Shown: piece by piece, positions 5,370 to 8,147 of the stretch
Layout: each line of letters begins with the position of its first letter
How positions within the stretch are numbered: position 1 is the first letter of the stretch
Assembly (NCBI GenBank): GCA_002067265.1
Contig: MVQW01000180.1
Location: 1-8,147 of the forward strand
DNA: 8,147 nucleotides
Direction of reading: 5' to 3'
Source: Methanomethylovorans sp. PtaU1.Bin073
GTDB taxonomy: Archaea; Halobacteriota; Methanosarcinia; Methanosarcinales; Methanosarcinaceae
Made by a program: the position numbers and the translations under genes
The notes under the pieces: model-generated
What the model saw: only the letters and a program-made list of their open reading frames with translations
Databases searched by the model: none
What the model was told of the DNA's origin: nothing

Positions 5370-6702
5370 ATATGCTAAGATAGTTGTCCAGTTCCCACTG
5401 GTGAACTTGTGCCTTGTATGAATCCCATTCAGCAGTCTTTGCCTTAAGGAAACTGTTGAATACATGCTCGCCAAGAGCGTCTTTTGTGAACTCGCTGGCA
5501 CTCATGAGATCAAGGGACTCCTTCAGGCTGCCTGGAAGAGATATAATACCTCTCTTGGCACGCTCTTCCTCACTGAGCTTGAAGATGTTGGCATTTGTTG
5601 CCTCTGGTGGTTCGATCTTGTTCTTTATACCGTCAAGACCAGCGCGCAGCATCAGGGCAAATGAAAGATATGGATTACATGCTGGATCTGGGCACCTCAG
5701 TTCGATCCTTGTACCCATGCCTCTTGTGGCTGGAATCCTGATAAGTGAGCTTCTGTTAGAAGCAGACCATGTGACATAGATAGGTGCTTCATATCCTGGA
5801 ACCAGTCTCTTGTAAGAGTTAACAGTTGAGTTGGTAACTGCGGCAAACTCTCTGATGTGTTTCAGTATACCGCCTATGTAGTACATAGAGGTCTGTGACA
5901 AGCCATTTGGTGCATCTGCGTCATAGAAGGCATTCTTGCCGTCCTTCATCAAAGACTGGTTAGTGTGCATACCTGAACCGTTCACACCGAACAGAGGTTT
6001 TGGCATAAAGGTTATGTAGTATCCCTTGTGGTATGCGATGGATTTTGCAACATACTTGAAGGTAATTACCTTATCGGCTGTGGAAAGCATGTCACCGAAT
6101 CTGAAGTTGATCTCATGCTGTGAAGGTGCTACCTCGTGGTGGGAAGCTTCCAGCTTGAAACCCATAGCTTCAAGTGCGAAGTCGATTTCTCTCCTGACAT
6201 CCTGTGCTTTGTCAAGAGGTGCAAAGTCGAAGTATCCGCCCTGGTCCGTAAGGTGTGTTGTGGGGTTGCCATCAGCATCCAGTTTGAACAGGAAGAACTC
6301 AAGTTCCGGGCCTACGTTCATTGTGTATCCCATTTTTGCAGCATCTTCCATGGCTCTCTTCAGAACGTATCTTGGGTCGCCTTCGAAAGGAGTACCATCG
6401 GGTCTCTTTACATCACCAATTATACGTGCTACTGCGCCTTCTTTTGGTCTCCATGGAAGTATCCTGAATGTAGAGGGGTCAGGCATGAGCATCATGTCGG
6501 ACTCTTCAATCCTTGTGAAACCCTCGATAGAGGAACCGTCAAACATAACACCGTTCTTGAAAGCTCCTTCGAGATCCTCTGCGGGAATTGCCCAGCTTTT
6601 GATGATACCGAGAGTGTCGGTAAACTGTGTTCTTATGAACTTTACATCATTTTCTGCAACTTGTTGCAGCACTTCCTCTTTGGTCATTGCTTTTTCTGCC
6701 AT
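5365..6702 (-). CDS. glnA: Glutamine synthetase type I (GSI-alpha)
   Basis: A full-length 445-residue glutamine synthetase (ATP + glutamate + ammonia to glutamine), expected to form a cytoplasmic dodecamer. The beta-grasp N-domain carries DGSSIEGFTRIEESDM (55-70); Arg64 in it is the residue linked to glutamine feedback inhibition in GSI-alpha enzymes. Catalytic signatures are NVGPELEFF (129-137; Glu133 and Glu135 bind metal), HHEVAPSQHEINF (188-200), NGSGMHTNQS (241-250, His246), NSYKRLVPGYEAP (295-307, flap Glu305), NRSSLIRIP (316-324) and TRIELRCPDP (331-340). The NLYDLPPEE-type adenylylation loop of GSI-beta is absent, replaced by IFKLSEEERAKRGI, so no adenylylation is expected. A ribosome binding site GAGGTT (6709-6714) precedes the ATG by 6 nt. 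It is upstream of and co-directional with the glt operon but separated from it by a probable terminator. A TATA box and an NrpR-like site lie upstream. Confidence 0.97.
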   Translation of the reverse strand: MAEKAMTKEEVLQQVAENDVKFIRTQFTDTLGIIKSWAIPAEDLEGAFKNGVMFDGSSIEGFTRIEESDMMLMPDPSTFRILPWRPKEGAVARIIGDVKRPDGTPFEGDPRYVLKRAMEDAAKMGYTMNVGPELEFFLFKLDADGNPTTHLTDQGGYFDFAPLDKAQDVRREIDFALEAMGFKLEASHHEVAPSQHEINFRFGDMLSTADKVITFKYVAKSIAYHKGYYITFMPKPLFGVNGSGMHTNQSLMKDGKNAFYDADAPNGLSQTSMYYIGGILKHIREFAAVTNSTVNSYKRLVPGYEAPIYVTWSASNRSSLIRIPATRGMGTRIELRCPDPACNPYLSFALMLRAGLDGIKNKIEPPEATNANIFKLSEEERAKRGIISLPGSLKESLDLMSASEFTKDALGEHVFNSFLKAKTAEWDSYKAQVHQWELDNYLSIL

Positions 6703-6724
6703 TCCTATAACCTCTTAGGTATTA

Positions 6725-6738
6725 AGTAGCCCATTACC
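6725..6738 (-). promoter_or_regulatory. Candidate NrpR operator in the glnA promoter
   Basis: On the minus strand this reads GGTA-ATGGGC-TACT, matching seven of eight defined bases of the GGTA-N6-TACC type operator known for the nitrogen repressor NrpR in Methanosarcina. It lies 8 bp downstream of the glnA TATA box and covers the predicted transcription start, where a bound repressor would block initiation. A further half-site (AGGTA on the plus strand, 6717-6721) gives an outer inverted repeat TAGGTA/TACCTA with 13-bp spacing. Confidence 0.45.
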
Positions 6739-6746
6739 TAGTTCAT

Positions 6747-6756
6747 TATATATATA
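6747..6756 (-). promoter_or_regulatory. TATA box of glnA
   Basis: On the minus strand the run TATATATATA lies next to the purine-rich GAAACC in the BRE position. Normal archaeal spacing puts the transcription start near 6726 and gives a leader of about 24 nt that includes the GAGGTT ribosome binding site. Confidence 0.65.
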
Positions 6757-6839
6757 GGTTTCTATTTGTGCTGGCGAAAAGAAATCCAACTAAATAAAAG
6801 AGAATCAATTTTGCAGAAAATAAAACTAACCCGCCAAAA

Positions 6840-6864
6840 GGAACAAATCAGTTGTTCTGGAACA
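6840..6864 (+). promoter_or_regulatory. Cluster of GAACA half-sites upstream of hdrC
   Basis: GGAACA occurs at 6840-6845 and 6859-6864 with an inverted copy TTGTTC at 6852-6857 between them. This creates two overlapping inverted repeats: GAACAA-N5-TTGTTC (6841-6857) and TGTTC-TG-GAACA (6853-6864). The cluster ends one base before the hdrC TATA box and overlaps its BRE position, where a regulator could control TFB/TBP binding. I know of no named regulator with this site. Confidence 0.4.
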
Positions 6865-6865
6865 G

Positions 6866-6872
6866 TTTATAA
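6866..6872 (+). promoter_or_regulatory. TATA box of hdrCB
   Basis: TTTATAA lies 28 bp before the hdrC ATG. Usual spacing predicts a start near 6893-6896, so the message would be leaderless or almost so; the only ribosome-binding-like bases are GTGA at 6891-6894. A weaker A/T-rich element at about 6789-6798 could give a longer leader. Confidence 0.55.
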
Positions 6873-6900
6873 GGAATAGAATATACATTAGTGAAAGAAC

Positions 6901-7389
6901 ATGAATGGGAATGATGTACAGAGTCAACTGAAAGAAGCAGGTATCGACATATTGAAGTGCATGCAATGTGGAATGTGTACCGGTAGCTGCCCATCTGGCC
7001 GCCACACAAGCCTGAATGTACGCAAGCTCGTCAAACGTGCCATAAAGTCCAGAGATGTACTTGAAGATAATGAACTATGGATGTGCACTACCTGCTATAA
7101 TTGTCAGGAACGCTGTCCACGTCGTATTGATATAGTAGATGCTATTCTGAAGATCCGCTCCATTGCAGCCCATGAAGGAATCATGCTGCCCGAACACAGG
7201 CAAGTAATAAAACTGTTCTTACAGTATGGACACGCAGTGCCTATTGATGAAGTTAATATTAAAAAAAGAGAAGAACTGGGGCTTGAAAAGCTTCCTGAAA
7301 CAGTGCATAAGTACTCTGAGGCCTTAGATGAGCTTAAAACACTGTTAGAGGTCTGTAAGTTAGCTGAGATCACAGATCAACGTACATGA
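6901..7389 (+). CDS. hdrC: CoB-CoM heterodisulfide reductase subunit C (soluble type)
   Basis: A 162-residue iron-sulfur protein that carries electrons between HdrA and the active-site subunit HdrB in the soluble heterodisulfide reductase complex. Two [4Fe-4S] motifs are complete: C20-x2-C23-x2-C26-x3-C30-P and C62-x2-C65-x2-C68-x3-C72-P, separated by the typical SLNVRKLVKRAI helix. The C-terminal third is helical and charged, without iron-sulfur or membrane elements; HdrE-type haem helices are absent, so this is the cytoplasmic HdrABC type and not HdrDE. The ATG at 6901 follows a TATA box by 28 bp. The next gene, hdrB, starts 12 bp after the TGA, in the usual hdrC-hdrB order. No hdrA precedes it; glnA is divergent. 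Which Methanosarcina-type isoform (HdrABC1 or HdrABC2) it belongs to cannot be settled from this window. Confidence 0.93.
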   Translation: MNGNDVQSQLKEAGIDILKCMQCGMCTGSCPSGRHTSLNVRKLVKRAIKSRDVLEDNELWMCTTCYNCQERCPRRIDIVDAILKIRSIAAHEGIMLPEHRQVIKLFLQYGHAVPIDEVNIKKREELGLEKLPETVHKYSEALDELKTLLEVCKLAEITDQRT

Positions 7390-7391
7390 AC

Positions 7392-7396
7392 AGGAG
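7392..7396 (+). promoter_or_regulatory. Ribosome binding site of hdrB
   Basis: AGGAG lies 5 nt before the ATG at 7402-7404, in the gap between hdrC and hdrB. It fixes the hdrB start. Confidence 0.75.
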
Positions 7397-7401
7397 ATAA
7401 A

Positions 7402-8147
7402 ATGCTACAACTGGCACTTTTTCTGGGATGCGTCATCCCTAACAGATATCCGGGTATTGAAATGGCCACCAGATTATGTCTTGCGAAGCTGGATATTGAC
7501 TGTGCTGACTTACCCGGAGCTTCCTGCTGTCCTGCACCCGGAGTTTTCCGTTCATTTGACAGCCCTACCTGGCTAGCCGTAGCAGGGCGTAACCTTACCC
7601 TCGGAGAAGGTATACAACGAGATGTTCTTACTATCTGTAACGGTTGTTTTGGATCGCTGGCAGATGCGAACCGAACATTGAAAGAAAATGACGAGCTTAA
7701 AACAAGTACCAATGAAAAACTGGGAGAGATCGGACGCCAGTTTAAAGGGACAATCGATGTACGTCATATAACTGAATTCCTCTATTCGGATGTTGGGCCT
7801 GAGAAGATAAAGGATGCCATCGAGAAGCCTCTTGGCCTTAAAGTAGCAGTGCACTATGGATGCCATCTCATAAAACCCTCCAGAGAAAGGGGACTTGGCA
7901 GTTTTGAGAGACCCCGTTTCTTTGATGAACTTGTGGAAGCTACCGGTTGCATGAGTGTTGAATACTCTGATAAGATGGAATGCTGTGGGGCAGGAGGAGG
8001 GATGAGATCTGGGCTTAAAGCAAGGTCACTTGCGATGGCCGAGCATAAATTGTCAAGAATAAAAGAATCGGGAGTTGATTGCATAGTCAATGCATGCCCA
8101 TTCTGCCACATGCAGCTGGATGCAGGACAGCTGGAAATTGAAAAAAC
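7402..8147 (+). CDS. hdrB: CoB-CoM heterodisulfide reductase subunit B, C-terminal end beyond window
   Basis: The catalytic subunit of soluble heterodisulfide reductase, which reduces CoM-S-S-CoB to the two thiols on non-cubane [4Fe-4S] clusters. 248 codons are visible of an expected 290-300; the gene runs off the right edge with no break. Both CCG domains are intact and fit C-x31-39-CC-x35-36-C-x2-C: C10, C42-C43, C79, C82 in the first half and C154, C194-C195, C232, C235 in the second. The frame opens with MLQLALFLGC, typical of HdrB, where the first cluster cysteine lies about ten residues in. ECCGAGGG (193-200) and NACPFCHMQLD (230-240) are further family signatures. It follows hdrC by 12 bp with its own AGGAG site, so the two form one transcription unit. 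Confidence 0.95.
   Translation, partial: MLQLALFLGCVIPNRYPGIEMATRLCLAKLDIDCADLPGASCCPAPGVFRSFDSPTWLAVAGRNLTLGEGIQRDVLTICNGCFGSLADANRTLKENDELKTSTNEKLGEIGRQFKGTIDVRHITEFLYSDVGPEKIKDAIEKPLGLKVAVHYGCHLIKPSRERGLGSFERPRFFDELVEATGCMSVEYSDKMECCGAGGGMRSGLKARSLAMAEHKLSRIKESGVDCIVNACPFCHMQLDAGQLEIEK

Noticed and set aside
6901..7389. HdrC-like protein as a succinate dehydrogenase/fumarate reductase or glycolate oxidase iron-sulfur subunit
   Set aside because: Both cluster motifs and the small size fit HdrC, and an intact two-CCG-domain HdrB follows directly with no flavoprotein subunit.

Overview
The window looks like chromosomal DNA of a methanogenic archaeon, most likely a Methanosarcinaceae-type methylotroph. 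This rests on gene content: soluble heterodisulfide reductase subunits HdrC and HdrB, an F420-binding FrhB-type flavoprotein, an archaeal split glutamate synthase, and a GSI-alpha glutamine synthetase that I recall as very close to Methanosarcina GlnA1. TATA/BRE-like promoters and GGAG/GGTG-type ribosome binding sites also fit an archaeon. I cannot fix the genus. No rRNA, tRNA, CRISPR array, insertion sequence or prophage was found.

Layout. Positions 1-692 (+) hold the last 61 codons of a glutamine-synthetase-family protein, followed after 6 bp by a GNAT acetyltransferase. Positions 693-831 are a convergent intergenic region with several potential RNA hairpins, including a strong 11-bp stem. 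Positions 832-5169 (-) are a tight four-gene operon, in transcription order: glutaminase subunit (gltB1), ferredoxin-FMN synthase subunit (gltB2, overlapping by 4 bp), GXGXG subunit (gltB3), and an FrhB-like F420/flavin subunit. Positions 5170-5364 form a regulatory spacer with repeats, hairpins, a TATA box and a candidate 29-codon ORF. Positions 5365-6702 (-) are a complete glnA. Positions 6703-6900 form a divergent promoter region with a candidate NrpR-type operator on the glnA side and a cluster of GAACA half-sites on the hdrC side. Positions 6901-8147 (+) hold hdrC and a right-truncated hdrB.

How the genes work together. GlnA makes glutamine from glutamate, ammonia and ATP. The three Glt subunits split glutamine, channel the ammonia to 2-oxoglutarate and reduce the product to glutamate on FMN. 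No NADPH-dependent GltD gene is visible. An FrhB-like protein occupies its place in the operon, so the electron donor is inferred to be reduced F420, delivered through the FrhB flavin and iron-sulfur clusters. The window therefore appears to encode a GS/GOGAT nitrogen-assimilation cycle wired to the methanogen electron carrier F420. The neighbouring hdrC-hdrB pair is part of a soluble CoM-S-S-CoB reductase whose HdrA partner is not in view.

The least explained parts are the glnA-glt spacer (11-bp direct repeat, triple 7-mer, candidate small ORF, 22-bp palindrome on the glnA stop) and the structured convergent spacer at 693-831.
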